From contig NC_088679.1 of NCBI RefSeq assembly GCF_950023065.1, positions 78,120,001 through 78,184,000 of the forward strand: a stretch of 64,000 bases of DNA. Direction: 5' to 3'. Source of the DNA: Planococcus citri. Its lineage: Eukaryota > Arthropoda > Insecta > Hemiptera > Pseudococcidae. Every line of letters begins with the position of its first letter. Positions within the stretch are counted from its first letter, which is position 1. The translations under genes and the position numbers were made by a program. This document shows, in pieces, positions 1-11,519 of the stretch. Under the pieces are notes generated by a model. That model was given only the letters and a program-made list of their open reading frames with translations. It had not been told where the DNA came from and searched no databases.

Positions 1-378
1 TTGCAATCATCAAGTAAGTATTACCAATTAAATACCATACCAAAATTTAGTCAAATTTATTGCAATCTTAAGAATGAGGGGGGGGAGGGGGTTGATTTGA
101 AAAATATGCAAGTCTCGTTTTATGGATCCTCGTGTTCTTTATTTGAAAAAAAATGGCCAATTTTGTAGCATGAAATTAGGTATGAATATAGGCAGGTAGG
201 AAAATAGTGAAGAATTACGTCTTTTGCAACCAGTTTTCAATATCACAGCAATAAACGATTAAATTATGAGCCACCGGGTACCCAAAAGAGCAACTAGGAA
301 AATAGGCATTGTAAATAATGTAATAATCAATCTATTTATTTCACGAATATGAAAAATCTACTCGACTTGCATTTTCAA

Positions 379-410
<32 letters not shown>

Positions 411-2044
411 GAACTTGAAAAACTATATAGACGGAGCCAGCAACTAAACAAGGCACCGGTTTCAGAGCGGTTTGCAACTAGGTAGGTACCTATCTAAATA
501 CGAAGCCTACTTAATGATGAAAAAAAATTCAATTCAGACTTACTTCAAGTGTGGCTCGTCATATCATAACAACTTGGCAAATTATGCGGCTGAGATAGCA
601 CATACTCGTACGATTGTCAGAAACAATCACAATCGTGTACATTCATCTTGTACATGTACGTGTACGATGAAATTGTAACAAATACGGTTAGGCTGTGTGA
701 TTGAAATTGTGCCATCACTACGACTACCGCTATCGCCACCTTTGCCACTGCTGTTGCTACAAAGTTTTCCAGATTCCATTGATAACGCGTGCATTAAGAA
801 TTTATCGATCGTAAAACTTGCGGCAAAATTTTCTCCTCGAGACAGCAAAGTAAAATTGAGTATAGGACAAACGTTTGTAAACTACCCTGCGAAACGAATG
901 CTGCGCTACGGACATTTTCAGTTTTCACTACACGCATTGCCTAACTTCACTCGTAATAACCCCGTTAATGACGCTGACGCTACCCGCGTTATTTGGCTTT
1001 GTATCTACAGGTAGCGAATTCTTCTTCTCTCCGGTTGTGTGCGTTTTTTTTTCTGTTTGACTCATTCTTTGTGTTCTTTTTCCTGTTCGATTGCTGTATA
1101 AATTTCAAACGTACCTACGTATCGCATTGTATAAATCAGCATACGTCAATGTAATCTACTTGTTGGTTTGGGTCTTTGTGAAATTCATCTAGAATTTCTT
1201 TCTAATCTTATCTACATTTTCGTAGCTTCTAGAAAATCTATCGAGATTTATTTTCGAACATTTTCTACCCTTATTCTAATTAGAATATAGGGAAAGCTAA
1301 AGCACTGTCTAACCAAAATTCATCTAATCAAAGGTACTATAAAATGACTCGAAGAGAGGAGGATACGAGTAAATTAAGCAAAAATAAACGACTACACATC
1401 TCGATGACACGATTACCTGAATTTAAAAAGCCATGAACAACCGCCAGCAGCTGAGAGCTGGTAAATGCGATTTTCCCTTCAGATTGCAGTCATCTTTTAG
1501 GTTAGGAGAAAAAAAATAAAAAATTCGAAACTGGCCGAACGAAGCTGAAATTCGAAGAGTACTAAATGGGACAAGATTTTCTAGCGTTTTCATACTACAC
1601 GTGACAACGATACGATGGGTTGAGAGGCTTCGTATTATAAGCCGTTTTTTCGCAGTACCTTCCTACCTCTATCGTACCTACTTGCCTACCTGCCTATCTA
1701 CACGTATACGTTAGCTTTAGCCAACGTTAATAAAAAAAAAAAAATAGGTACGAATTTATGGTGGACCTTCGGTTTCACCATCTTTATATCGTGGGTAAGG
1801 TAGTAGGTACTCTTTTAGACGACGATAAGTGGGCGAAGACGAAAGGAAGGGTGAAAGTTATAATTTACCAATTCATATAGTTCATTTGCAGCGAATTGTT
1901 TTTTGCGCATTTTTATTTTATTCGTACTACAAAAAAGAGATGAGATTTTCATTTTATGAAAATTTTTACGTTCCAAAGTACGCGTGATTTTTCATCGAGT
2001 GAGCTACGTAGATTGGGAGACCAAACTGCCCTGAAAACCTCCGG
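1..2044. other. No gene recognised; AT-rich flank with a 30-bp A run
   Basis: I see no gene I can support here. There is an uninterrupted A run at 380-409, a TGTACA/GTACGTGTAC palindrome-rich patch near 645-665, and a somewhat more GC-rich stretch at about 690-1010 with an open frame of roughly 100 codons that has no recognisable domain. GTAGGTACCTAC-like words recur. It could be the 5' flank of a gene to the left or right, but nothing in the sequence settles that. Confidence 0.4.
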
Positions 2045-2381
2045 GCACTCGTTCACATCCCAAAATCGCCCAAACTGCCCTGAAAACCTCTGGGCACTCG
2101 TGCACACTCCAAACTCGCCCAAACAACCCAGAACACTTCAGGGCACTCGTTCACATCCCGAACTCGCCAGGACTGCCCCGAACACCTCCAAGCACTCATG
2201 CACACCACAAACTTTCCCAAACTGCCTTGAACACCTCTGGGCACTTGTGCAAACCCCAAAATCGCCCAAACAACCCTGAACACCTCCGGGCACTCATTCA
2301 CATCCCGAATCTCACCGTAACTGCACCGAACACATCCAAGCACTTGTGCACACCACAACCTCACCCAAACTTCCCCGGACA
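2045..2381. repeat. Minisatellite, about 49-bp unit, seven copies
   Basis: Seven head-to-tail degenerate units, each beginning GGGCACTCGTTCACATCCC or a close variant and continuing through CCCAAAC and GAACACCTCC, start near 2045, 2093, 2142, 2191, 2239, 2288 and 2339. Unit length is 48-51 bp. Open frames on both strands across this stretch are by-products of the repeat. The unit is related to the 50-bp arrays at 32,419 and 58,083. Confidence 0.85.
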
Positions 2382-2399
2382 AAAATTTATTTCGATTCT

Positions 2400-2830
2400 G
2401 CGCATTTGCATGTTTGCACATTTACATGATTACACGTTTACACAATTACACATGTACATACACAAATTACATGTTCACACTATTATATGTTCACACGATT
2501 ACATGTTCACACAATTAAGTACACATTCACACGATTCCACAATCACACAATCACATGTTTACTCGATTACATGTTCACATGATTGCACATTCACACAATT
2601 ACACATTCGTACAATTACACATTTACATGATCAAACGTTTACACGATTACATGTTTACATGATTAAACATTTACAAGATTACACGTTTACACTATTACAT
2701 GTTTACACAATTACACGTTTACACAATTACGACTGCACATTCGCACAACTGCACCTTTGCATGACTGCACATTTGAACAACTGCATAATTACGCATTCAC
2801 ATGTTTACATAATTACACGATTACACATTT
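2400..2830. repeat. Short-period AT-rich array (15-16 bp)
   Basis: A degenerate array of units like CACGATTACATGTTTA, with period about 15-16 bp. It follows directly on the 49-bp array and is an AT-rich relative of the GC-rich array at 3,421-4,571. The 210-codon open frame here is only the translation of the repeat. Confidence 0.75.
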
Positions 2831-3040
2831 GCAGTTCACTTCAGTTTACTATTTTTTAGAGAAGTACATTTTGTAATTATATAGGTATGAGTGTTTTTTA
2901 ATAAATATTTATAGTACAATGAGCGCATTTTTAAATTGTTTTCATTTTAAATTCATATCTTTGGTTTTTACAGGCCAATGTCAGAATGAGTTTGTATTTG
3001 CAGCGATCAGGTGAATAAAATAAGAGGATCATGTGAGTAC
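2831..3040 (+). repeat. 210-bp direct repeat, copy 1
   Basis: This stretch, from GCAGTTCACTTC to CATGTGAGTAC, recurs almost unchanged at 5,301-5,508. Each copy lies at the edge of a short-period array, so array and flank appear to have been duplicated together. A TTTTTACAG-like acceptor and a GTGAGTAC donor-like word occur inside, but no coding exon between them is recognisable. Confidence 0.8.
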
Positions 3041-3420
3041 TTATTAGGTGAACAAATATCTTATATTATGTATTTTTACTTGCTTGTTTTCTCACTAGTT
3101 TCATAGATTGGATTTGCAATACCATTTGTATTTTTTATGCAGAATTAAGCTTGAGTATATTATCAATGTGTACTTTTTTTCACCTTTTGGTTCTTGCTAT
3201 TGCTCTATTTTATTTCAATTTTGGTTTACCATGTGTTTTTGTTTTTATGATAAAGAACCAATAAATAGTGGCACATTTAGACTATATAGGTATGTAATGA
3301 GGCTTAATTACCTACTTAAGCCAATAAGCAATTGCGATTCTAGCACATAGGTGAAGCAATAATTGAAGTCAATAAGTACAGGCAAATTTATTTTAATTCT
3401 GCAAGTTTGGTTGTTCCCAC
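3041..3420. other. AT-rich spacer, nothing recognised
   Basis: Spacer between the first 210-bp repeat and the GC-rich minisatellite. An 80-codon open frame at 3,108-3,350 is rich in F, Y and L, as expected of translated AT-rich DNA, and has no recognisable domain. Confidence 0.5.
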
Positions 3421-4571
3421 ATTTACACATTCACACGACTGCACGTTTGAACAACTGCACATTTGCACGATGGCACACTTGCACGATGGCACATTTGCAC
3501 GATGGCACATTTGCACGACTGCATGTTTGCACGGCTGCATGTTTGCAGGACCGCATGTTTGCAGGACCTCACATTTGCACAACTGCACGTTTGCACGCTG
3601 CATGTACTGCACGTTTGCAAGACTGCACGTTTGCACGGCTGCACGTTTGCACGGCCGCACATTTGCATGGCCGCACGTTTGCACGGCCGCACGTTTGCAC
3701 GGCCGCACGGCTGCACGGCACATTCACACTGCCGCACGTTTGCACGGCCGCACGTTCGCTTGACTGCACGTTTGCACGTCCGCACGCTTGCAGGGCCGCA
3801 CGTTTGCCCGGCCGCATGGCCGCACGTTCGCACGGCTGCACATTTGCACGTCCCCACACTTGCAGGGCCGCACGTTCACACAGCTGGACGTTCGCAGGGC
3901 CGCACGTTCACACGGCTGCACATTTGCACGGCTATATGTTTGCACGGCTGCACACCGCACGTTTGCTTGACCGCATGTTTGCACAACCGCACGTTTGCAA
4001 AACCGCACGTTTGCATGTCCGCACGGTTGCATGTCCGCACGTTTGCATATCCGCACGTTTGCATGTCCGCACGTTTGCATGTCTGCACGTTCGCACGGCT
4101 GCACATTTGCATGGCTATACGTTTGCACGGCTGCACGGCTGCACGTTCGCACGGCTGCACATTCGCATGGCTGCATGTTTGTACAGCTGCAACATGTTTG
4201 CACGGCTGCACATACTGCACATACTGCACATTCGCACCACCGCACGTTTGCACGACCGCACGTGTGCACGACCGCACGTTTGCACAACCGCACGTTTGCA
4301 CAAACACACAACCCCACAACCGCACGACCCCACAACCGCACGACCTCACAACCGCACAACCGCACGTTCGCACAACCGCACGTTCGCACGACCGCACGTT
4401 CGCACGACCACACGTTCGCACGACCGCACGTTCGCACGACCGCACGTTAACACGACCGCACGTTAGCACGACCGCACGTTAGCACGTTCGCACAACCGCA
4501 CGACCGCACGTTCGCACTACCGCACGTTCGCACTACCGCAGGTTCGCATGGCTGCACGTTCGCACAATTGC
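3421..4571. repeat. GC-rich minisatellite, about 16-bp unit, about 1.15 kb
   Basis: Long tandem array of a unit close to CACGTTTGCACGGCCG (16 bp, with CGAC/CGGC/CATG variants), some 70 copies by eye. Because 16 is not a multiple of three, every forward frame reads the same 48-bp/16-residue peptide period, rich in H, C, R, T and A. This explains the stack of long overlapping frames on both strands. The variant composition drifts along the array: ACTGCACG early, GGCCGCACG in the middle, CGACCGCACGTTCG late. I annotate no protein here. Confidence 0.92.
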
Positions 4572-4579
4572 ATAATTAC

Positions 4580-5254
4580 CAGGGCTAGGATTTATATGCA
4601 AACGCATATCTGGTTTGGCTATACTAGATACCGCATATCACTGTTTCTTTTGCGATTCATACATTTCTGAGACGAATGGTGAAATTTTTTAGCGCATATT
4701 TCCTCATATTTTGGGTATAAATGCATATTTATTTGCACATTTTCATCAAAAAATGCTCTTATATCGCATATTTATCCCATATTTTGAGTTGTTAACGCAT
4801 ATTTCGGAAAAAATTGCAAAAATTGATTTAAAAAACGCAAAATTAAAAAAAAATTTGTCGATTTCTCAAATTAAAATTTAAAAAAAAATTAAAACCATAG
4901 TTTTATTTCTATCTGTGCTCAGAGACAACCGGAAATCGTTTTGGAATGACAATCTCAAAGAGCATTTGATAATCGGATGTTATTCCAATGGACCTATAAT
5001 TCTTCCTTTTGTAAAAAGAAAATGCTATTTTATGAAATAAATCTGAATGCGTGTATTTTTTCTGTCTATAAACTGCAATTTTAGCTTCAGATTGAAAATA
5101 CCTTTATTTTGATATGCAACATGCTGCACTTTTATAGCGCATATATTCGCATATTTTGTCATTTTAGCGCATATATTCGCATATTTTCGTCATTTTTAGC
5201 GCATATTTAAAGCGCATATAATTGATTTTTTAGCGCATATAAATCCTAGCCCTA
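4580..5254. mobile_element. hAT-like non-autonomous element (MITE), 675 bp
   Basis: The ends read CAGGGCTAGGATTTATATGC at the left and the inverse of TAGGGCTAGGATTTATATGC at the right, 19 of 20 matching. An 8-bp direct repeat ATAATTAC flanks it (4,572-4,579 and 5,255-5,262). An 8-bp target duplication plus C/TAGGG termini is the hAT signature. There is no transposase frame inside. Sub-terminal GCGCATATTTTCGCATATTTT-like words repeat several times near the right end. It sits inside the short-period minisatellite. Confidence 0.85.
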
Positions 5255-5300
5255 ATAATTACCCATTCACATGGTTACACAATTACACAATTACACGTTT

Positions 5301-5508
5301 GCAGTTCACTTCTGTTTACTATTTTTTAGAGGAGTAGGTTTTTTAATTATAGGTATGAGTGTTTTTCAATAAATATTTATAGTACAATGAGCGCATTTTT
5401 AAATTGTTTTCATTTTAAATTCATATCTTTGGATTTTACAGGCCAATGTCAGAATGAGTTTGCATTTGCAGTGATTAGGTGAATAAAATAAGAGGATCAT
5501 GTGAGTAC
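5301..5508 (+). repeat. 210-bp direct repeat, copy 2
   Basis: Near-identical to 2,831-3,040 with a handful of substitutions and small indels. It is followed by a short relic of the ACACGACTGCACGTTTGC array at about 5,530-5,590, repeating the order seen after copy 1. Confidence 0.8.
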
Positions 5509-7094
5509 CTTGGTGAACAATAGTTTGGTTCTTCCCACATTTTTACACATTCACACGACTACACGTTTGCACGACTGCACGTTTGCACTACTTTTTGCAT
5601 GATGATGTCTCAAAAAAAAAAAAGCTTTTGACCTGTAGATGTGCAGGTATTCAACATGAACAAAGAAGTATGTACCTATATTATACTATGAGAGAGCATC
5701 CAGAGAAGTCAAATGTCAGAAGAAAGTTCATTAAAAAAGTTGTGCCATAAGCTCAAAAAAGCTCAATAATTGATGTCGAATCTATATTCAATGCCTTCGA
5801 CGTATAATTATACGTAAAGAAGTACATATAAATTATACACCTTGACTGAGCATCACAAGAAGAGAAACCTTGAAGAAAAAGAGCTTGAAAAAGTTCCTGG
5901 TCAAAGCTAAGTGAAAGCTTGAAAGTTATAAATAATGACCGGATTCTTTTGATTGTGAGATCTCAGCAACAGCTGAACCAATTTTGATAAACAACCTCTT
6001 GACAGAATGGCTTTAGTGTATGTACATGTGCAGGTTTATGTTGAAAATTCAAAAAGTTACACCATGAGCTCAAAAAAGCTCAATAATTGATTATGCCATT
6101 TTGGGTGAGTACACAAAAGTACCTACATTGTACCTCGAAAAATCTCCGCGGAAAAAACAAACTTTCACAAAAAAATTCCAAGAGTTAGTGGTAAAAGCTC
6201 AGCAAAAGCACAATACTTTGTGATAAGAAGTAGGGTAACCTATACTCAGTGCATTCGACATAGGTACCTATGTGTAATTTTGTACCTTGAAAGAGCTTCA
6301 TAGAAAGACAAATCTTGAAGAAAAAAAAACGTACTCAATAATTAGAAAAGTTTGCAGTCAAAACTAACTTTCAAATGTTGACGATAAAAGCTCAGCGATA
6401 GCTTAAAATTTGGTGACCATATATTGTACCTCAAAAGAGCTTCACAAAAAGAAAAATCTTGAAGAAAAAAAGCTTACAAAAGTTTGTGGTCAAAGCTATG
6501 TGAAAGCTTGAAAGTTTTGTCCATGTAGTAGGTATTTGAAAAAACTTTAATAAATTAACGGCAAAAGTTCAGCAAAAGTTCAAAAGTTCATTATAAGTCG
6601 GTTTTTTGTCACAGCAAGATCTCTGCAACAGTTGAATTGATTTTCATAAACAGCAACTCGATAGAATAGTTTTAAATAGTAGGTAATATCGCACCTCGGC
6701 AGTAATAAGGTGACATCTCAAAAAAAATTGATTTTGATGTTTTTGCATACTTGGGGCTTGTATGACCCCCCCCCCCCCTCAACCAAAAATAACACTTTGA
6801 GTTGGGTACATTATCTAGATCATGTAAAAAACCCAAATGGCCTAACTCAAAATCCCAACAACATTACAAGTTGTTTGGAGTTATAAGGTGACATCTCAAA
6901 AAACGCCACCTTTTTTGAGCAAATTTCATACATACAAAGTGTTAACAAACAGTTTTGATTGTTTTGAATGTTTGTCAGTTAGAAATAGTCACAAGGAGTG
7001 CATTTTTTACCTATTGGTTTGTACCAAATGGAAAAAATTTTTTAAATTGATCACTTTTCAGAAAAATAAATTTGCACATATAATGAAATAAATG
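5509..7094. repeat. Degenerate long-period repeats, no gene
   Basis: A phrase of about 90 bp (GAGCTTCACAAAAAG, then CTTGAAGAAAAAAAGC, then TCAAAGCTAAGTGAAAGC) recurs in decayed form near 5,847, 6,289 and 6,428, interspersed with AAAAAGCTCAATAATTGA. A separate word AAGGTGACATCTCAAAAAA occurs at about 6,707 and 6,883. There is a C run near 6,768-6,778. A 67-codon frame at 6,888-7,091 has no recognisable domain. Confidence 0.6.
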
Positions 7095-7690
7095 GTTGTA
7101 GAGCTTTTATTGAGGAGAGAAAGGGAGTGTCTGCAGGTGGGGTAGTGGTTTATTTGAAACAAACTATAAAGGCTGAGCTGAGGTAGTTGGTAATTCTGGC
7201 ACATCATACAATGCATTGAGCATTAAAATTAAGGAGATGGATGTGAATATTGTAGGAGTTTACAGATTTTGCAAGGTACCTATCTGAGAATATATTCTTA
7301 TCCAAATTCGATAAAATTTTAGCAACTTTACATGGGGTAACGGTGCTAACAGGCGACTTTAATATCGACATCTTAGATAGTAATCCTAAGAGTATTGAAT
7401 ATCTCAATTTCATGGAAACGCGAGGCTATGAGTGCCTAGTCCAAAGGCCCACAAGATTTTTTGGTAACCTTAGCTCATGTATTGATCATGTCTTTCTCAG
7501 GGGCAGATATAACCCAGGTATATTTTCCATTGATAGTGAATGCGACGTTGAAGATGCAAATGTCTCTGACCACTGGGCCATTCATGTACACTTGACTATA
7601 GTAGCATATTGAAGAAAACCTCTAATAAAAATAGGGAATTTATCCACTTTGGTAAACTGAAACTAAAGATTTGCTCAACTGATTGGAAAC
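7095..7690 (+). pseudogene. LINE endonuclease (EEP) remnant
   Basis: A translated frame at 7,343-7,612 contains GDFNIDIL, then SSCIDHVFLR, then SDHWAI. These are the C-terminal motifs of the exonuclease-endonuclease-phosphatase domain of non-LTR retrotransposons (GDFN, D-H, SDH). Just upstream, GGVVVYLKQ-like coding sequence lies in another frame and is broken by stops, so the fragment is frameshifted. The 3' part (GACCACTGGGCCATTCATG onward) matches the LINE remnants at 32,694 and 58,453. CR1/Daphne-like is possible, but the clade is not resolved. Confidence 0.75.
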
Positions 7691-7902
7691 CATGTTACGG
7701 AATTTTTCCAAATCAAAAAGCGAGCTAATCACAGGTCACACGAATTTTGCTTTTTTTTAAATTTAGGGCCCACAAATATTTTAAATCACTATCTTTGTAA
7801 ATCCAGCTAGCATACGTTACACAATTTTTCCTTTTTTTTAAAGAATAGAATTATGTATAGATATATGTATGTATAATAGATGTTTTTCAAGAATTGATTA
7901 AT

Positions 7903-8160
7903 TTACCACGAGCTTTGATCATGAGCAGTTTTTTTAAAAGCTCTGTGAATGATGTGGAGTTCACAAGTACCAGAATTCAGCAACTTCAAACTTCCTGGTT
8001 CATCTTCCTCTAAAAATTTAACAAGATCCGAAAACAACCGAAGGTTAACATTCAGTCCATCAGTAAGGTAGGTACATTTAGCAAGTTGAATCATTTTGTG
8101 AATATCTAAATTCATGGTTTCCAATTTTTTGGTCAATATGCTTTCAAAAGTGAAGCAGCA
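7903..8160 (-). pseudogene. Transposon-derived protein fragment, hAT-like (tentative)
   Basis: An open minus frame of about 85 codons contains DGLNVNLRLF, then a leucine-rich stretch, then SGTCELHIIHRAFK. The combination 'DG-x-NVN ... G-T/S-C-x-LH-x-IH-x-AFK' resembles uncharacterised hAT/zinc-finger transposase-like proteins that are multicopy in hemipteran genomes. It lacks a zinc finger and the dimerisation domain and ends at a stop at 7,903, so it is at best a fragment. Confidence in the family is low; that it is repeat-derived coding sequence is more likely than not. Confidence 0.4.
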
Positions 8161-9420
8161 TCACATCGTTCTAAAATATATGTATAGAGTCCAGATATTG
8201 AGTTACAACTTCTGAATTGTTCTAGTATCGAATGATGACATCAAGTGGAGCTTTTTGAGCAACTTTGTTCAGACTTTCATCAATCATCAAAAAATAATGA
8301 ACTTTAGTTTTTTTTTTTTTTTGTTTTTTCCTTTTTTTTCAATGACTTAGTTTTTTTTGCGCGTTTGAATGTTTTCATTTTTGCACTACCTTTCTGACAA
8401 AAATCACTACTTTTTCACTACCTACTTTCACTACTTGCACTACCTGTTAGATACCCTGTTAATTCTTTTTTTACAATTTTCAATGAAATATTCTGTCTTT
8501 TTTGCGGGTTTTTCTCATCATCAAAATGTTTTGCTCACGTCTCGTACAATTTTTTTGGTCACTTTTCTCATAATTAAATTCCCCCCCCCCACCTTTTTTT
8601 TTTTTTTTGGAAAAAATTGTGCACGAGCCTCAAGTTTTAAGTATTTTTTATTTGTAGAACTTTTCGTAATTATTCTATCAATTTTTTTTACTATTTTTAA
8701 TTATTTTCGAATCACAGAGCATTTTATCAATTTTTCTCAGTTTTGATCCTCTTTCATGTGTGTTTCATTAATTTTAGAATAATGAATTCTGATTGGTCGA
8801 AGTTAATGTGAATTGTGATATAATATAGCAGGTGTGAAAAGATCAAATTGGTCCAATCGTATCAAAGAAACATCATTTTATCAAATGTTGTCGAACGAAG
8901 ATGTAAAAACGTCAGAAGATCAAATTGAATACCTATAAGCGTAATATCATTAACTTGTAAAAATTCAGAAAAGGGAAGAGGAAATACATAAATTCAAAGT
9001 GCATTTCATGTAGAGTGTACGCAAAAAACTGCACCGCCAACATTTATGAAAAAAGCTCAGCTGTAAATTTCGTTAGGTAAATTAATTTCGCGAATTAAAG
9101 CTCAGTACCTACCTATAACTATGTAGATACCTAATGCTCGTATTTCGTACAGAATTCTATCGATCACCGGTGTTCTTTGATGATTTTTATACCTACGTAA
9201 ACGCGTTTTCTGTTTTCACCCTTCGTCGATTACTCCTTTCCTGATAATTATCCACCGCCTTTTGAAAATACATTGCGCGATAATAATTTACTTGGCCGAA
9301 TCAATTGATCGAGGTTATGGATTTAGCGTGTTTTTCATTAATACGCCAACCGAGCCTGGTAGGCAATTTGAAACTTTTCATCATTAAGGTTTTTATGAAT
9401 TTGACGTCGCGAGCCTTGCA
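8161..9420. other. AT-rich intergenic DNA, nothing recognised
   Basis: Contains T runs (about 8,308-8,340 and 8,599-8,610) and a C run near 8,581-8,590. Open frames here are F/L/Y-rich translations of AT-rich DNA. I find no gene, RNA gene or complete element. Confidence 0.45.
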
Positions 9421-9760
9421 TTCATTTTTTATCAATAAAATGATCCAAAACTGTTCTCAAAAATTCTTTTTAGCAAATGTTGGCAAAAAGGGCATTTTAG
9501 GCAAGAAAAAAACAACAACAACAACATTTAGTTTGATAGTACCTAATTTGGTAAAACGAGAAAATTTAAATCAATGTTCGGCAAAACGAGAGACTTTCTG
9601 TGAAAATTTTCTGCAAAAAGTGGTAATTTTCTGCAATTTTATGATCTATTATCGAAAAGAGTGGATTTTTTGCAAACTTCCAGGTAAAAAAGTGATTTTC
9701 GTTGAAAATTTTTTGACAAAAAGGGGTACCTACGTTGACAATTATGAAAAAAATAAAATG
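9421..9760. repeat. Degenerate GGCAAAA-type array
   Basis: Loose repetition of a roughly 35-50-bp phrase built on TTTTGGCAAAAA, then a short G/A-rich stretch, then ATTTT. Similar degenerate arrays occur at about 25,050-25,620, 27,780-28,250 and 31,200-31,480 (and its copy at 48,040-48,320). The 153-codon frame here is a by-product. Confidence 0.5.
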
Positions 9761-10204
9761 AATTAAATAACGAGAGCAACAAATTTATTTACAATACAAC
9801 ATTATCTACAATTGAATAGGTAGGTACATATATTAAGTACAACATAAGTAATTTACGTAGTAAGTACAGCACTTGTAAGGTAATAGGTTATTTTTGCATG
9901 CGTGTTTGGAGTATTCTCTTTTTGCACGAGTTGGAGTGAGAGAGAAGGTGACGTCGTCTTGACATGGACCCTCTCTCCCCTTCGTCGTGTGTGCAGGGTG
10001 GCTGGCTAAGTGGCTACCCAATCGCGAGATAGCAGCATTCGCTGTCCATCTCCGCGAGGACAGGGGAGGATGCTGGCTAGGGATGCGACTGGTTTTGCAT
10101 ACTTTCTCAGTATTGTGAAAGTTATTGTACCTACCTAGGTACCTATCTATATTTTGTTTCGAAATTAGTTTTTAGTACCTATTTTTTGTTTATGTTTTGA
10201 AAAT
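9761..10204. other. Intergenic; GC-richer block at 9,900-10,080
   Basis: The block 9,900-10,080 is visibly richer in G and C than its surroundings. It has an acceptor-like word (GTGTGTGCAG) at about 9,995 followed by an open plus frame of about 40 codons. No domain is recognisable and no donor site confirms an exon, so I leave it uncalled. Confidence 0.3.
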
Positions 10205-10375
10205 TTGAAAAAAAAAATACTTATCTGGCTACGTTTTCAATCAACTAGGTACCAAAGTAATACCTACTCGTAAAATAAAATTAAAAAATTTTGTAATTAA
10301 TTTTTTTTTGGTCTTCTAAAACTTCAAACAGAAGGAATTTTCGAGACACCCGCTCTTTTCAAAATTACCTCCGTA
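10205..10375 (+). repeat. Dispersed repeat, copy 1
   Basis: Shares an ordered series of blocks with 35,498-35,630: ACTTATCTGGCTACGTTTTC, then GGTCTTCTAAAACTTCAAA, then GAAGGAATTTTCG, then CGCTCTTTTCAAAATTA. Copy 1 is longer by an internal AT-rich stretch. An 8-bp perfect hairpin (ACCCGTCC-TAT-GGACGGGT) lies just beyond, at about 10,466-10,484. Not attributable to a known element. Confidence 0.65.
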
Positions 10376-11519
10376 TTGATTTATAGCTTTTGATTGAAAT
10401 TGAAAATCGAATAAAAAATCAAAATTATTTTGCATTCAGTGTTTTATTAGGTACAAGCAAATATTACCCGTCCTATGGACGGGTCCTCAACATTTATGGT
10501 GCAAAGCGTCAAAAGCATTGTTTTGATGCCTCTTCGCCCTCAACTTAAGCCTGTTCTCATTTCTTTTTCAACATCCTAAAAAAAATCTTTCAAATCCTAA
10601 AATTTTGAAAGCCAAAAAATCCTTGCATATAAAAAACATGGTTTTTAGTTCTTTCAGAATACAACTGTTTAAAAGTTTCTGTTCACTCTTCGCTCGAGTC
10701 GCACCAATTTTTTTTTCAAACAAAAAAAAATTTAGGTCTCTCGAAATCAAATTCTTAAAAACTTTTGTCCTTGCTTCGCCTGGGTCGATTTGCTTATTGC
10801 TATAAATTTTTTTAAAAATCACAATTTGGCCCAAAAAAATTCAAAACAGAAAATAAAACTTTTATACATATGTCGTATGAATATATTGTGTAGCTGTAGA
10901 TATTTACTTCTATATGGAAGGGGCCCATTTGACCAGTTCCAAAAAGGGTATAGATTAATTCATTTCAAAAAATTGAAATAAACTTCCAAAGTTCTGTAGT
11001 GGATCCCAACGTTATTTGAACATAAAACTCTGAATGAAAGCTTCACGTTATAATCTTTTAAAAAATCAGGCTGTTTTTGATTTTCTATGTTATTTTAGGA
11101 TCATTCCATGTCAACTCAACCAAAAAAATGCTATTTTGAAAGTCATATCTTTCAATTTCGCTCAATTTTTTTTTACAATATCTACCCACCCAATAAGTAA
11201 GAAACCTACAATCAGTTTTATCCCAGCTCCCCGGGCTTGGGTTGGGTGGAGTGGGTTCAATTATTTTAACATTGTCTCGAAGTACCTACTCAACTTCAGC
11301 AGCGCATGGCTCCAAAGAGATGCTTTTTCGAAATATTCAATTTTCAAGGTGGGATATTAATAGAGGGGGAACACCTCCTCACCCAAAATTTGGGCAAAAC
11401 TTTCAAAACAAAACCTAGAGCATGTGATGTATCGTATTGTATGTTTTTGGTAACGTTTTTTGATGGACCCCCATCCACGGCCTCCAGCACTTTGCCAAAG
11501 TGGGTAAAAGTCAAAAAAA
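10376..11519. other. No gene recognised
   Basis: AT-rich DNA with short overlapping frames on both strands, none with a recognisable domain. The only marked structure is the ACCCGTCC/GGACGGGT hairpin at its left end. Confidence 0.4.

Noticed and set aside
697..1014. 105-codon frame in the GC-richer part of the left flank
   Set aside because: Leu/Pro-rich low-complexity start, no domain and no splice or promoter support.
1956..2859. Frames of 107-210 codons on both strands
   Set aside because: Translations of the 49-bp and 15-16-bp tandem arrays, not genes.
3363..4482. Several long overlapping frames (up to 367 codons) rich in His, Cys, Arg and Thr
   Set aside because: They occur in multiple frames on both strands with the same rotating peptide, because the DNA is a 16-bp minisatellite. 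No conserved domain.
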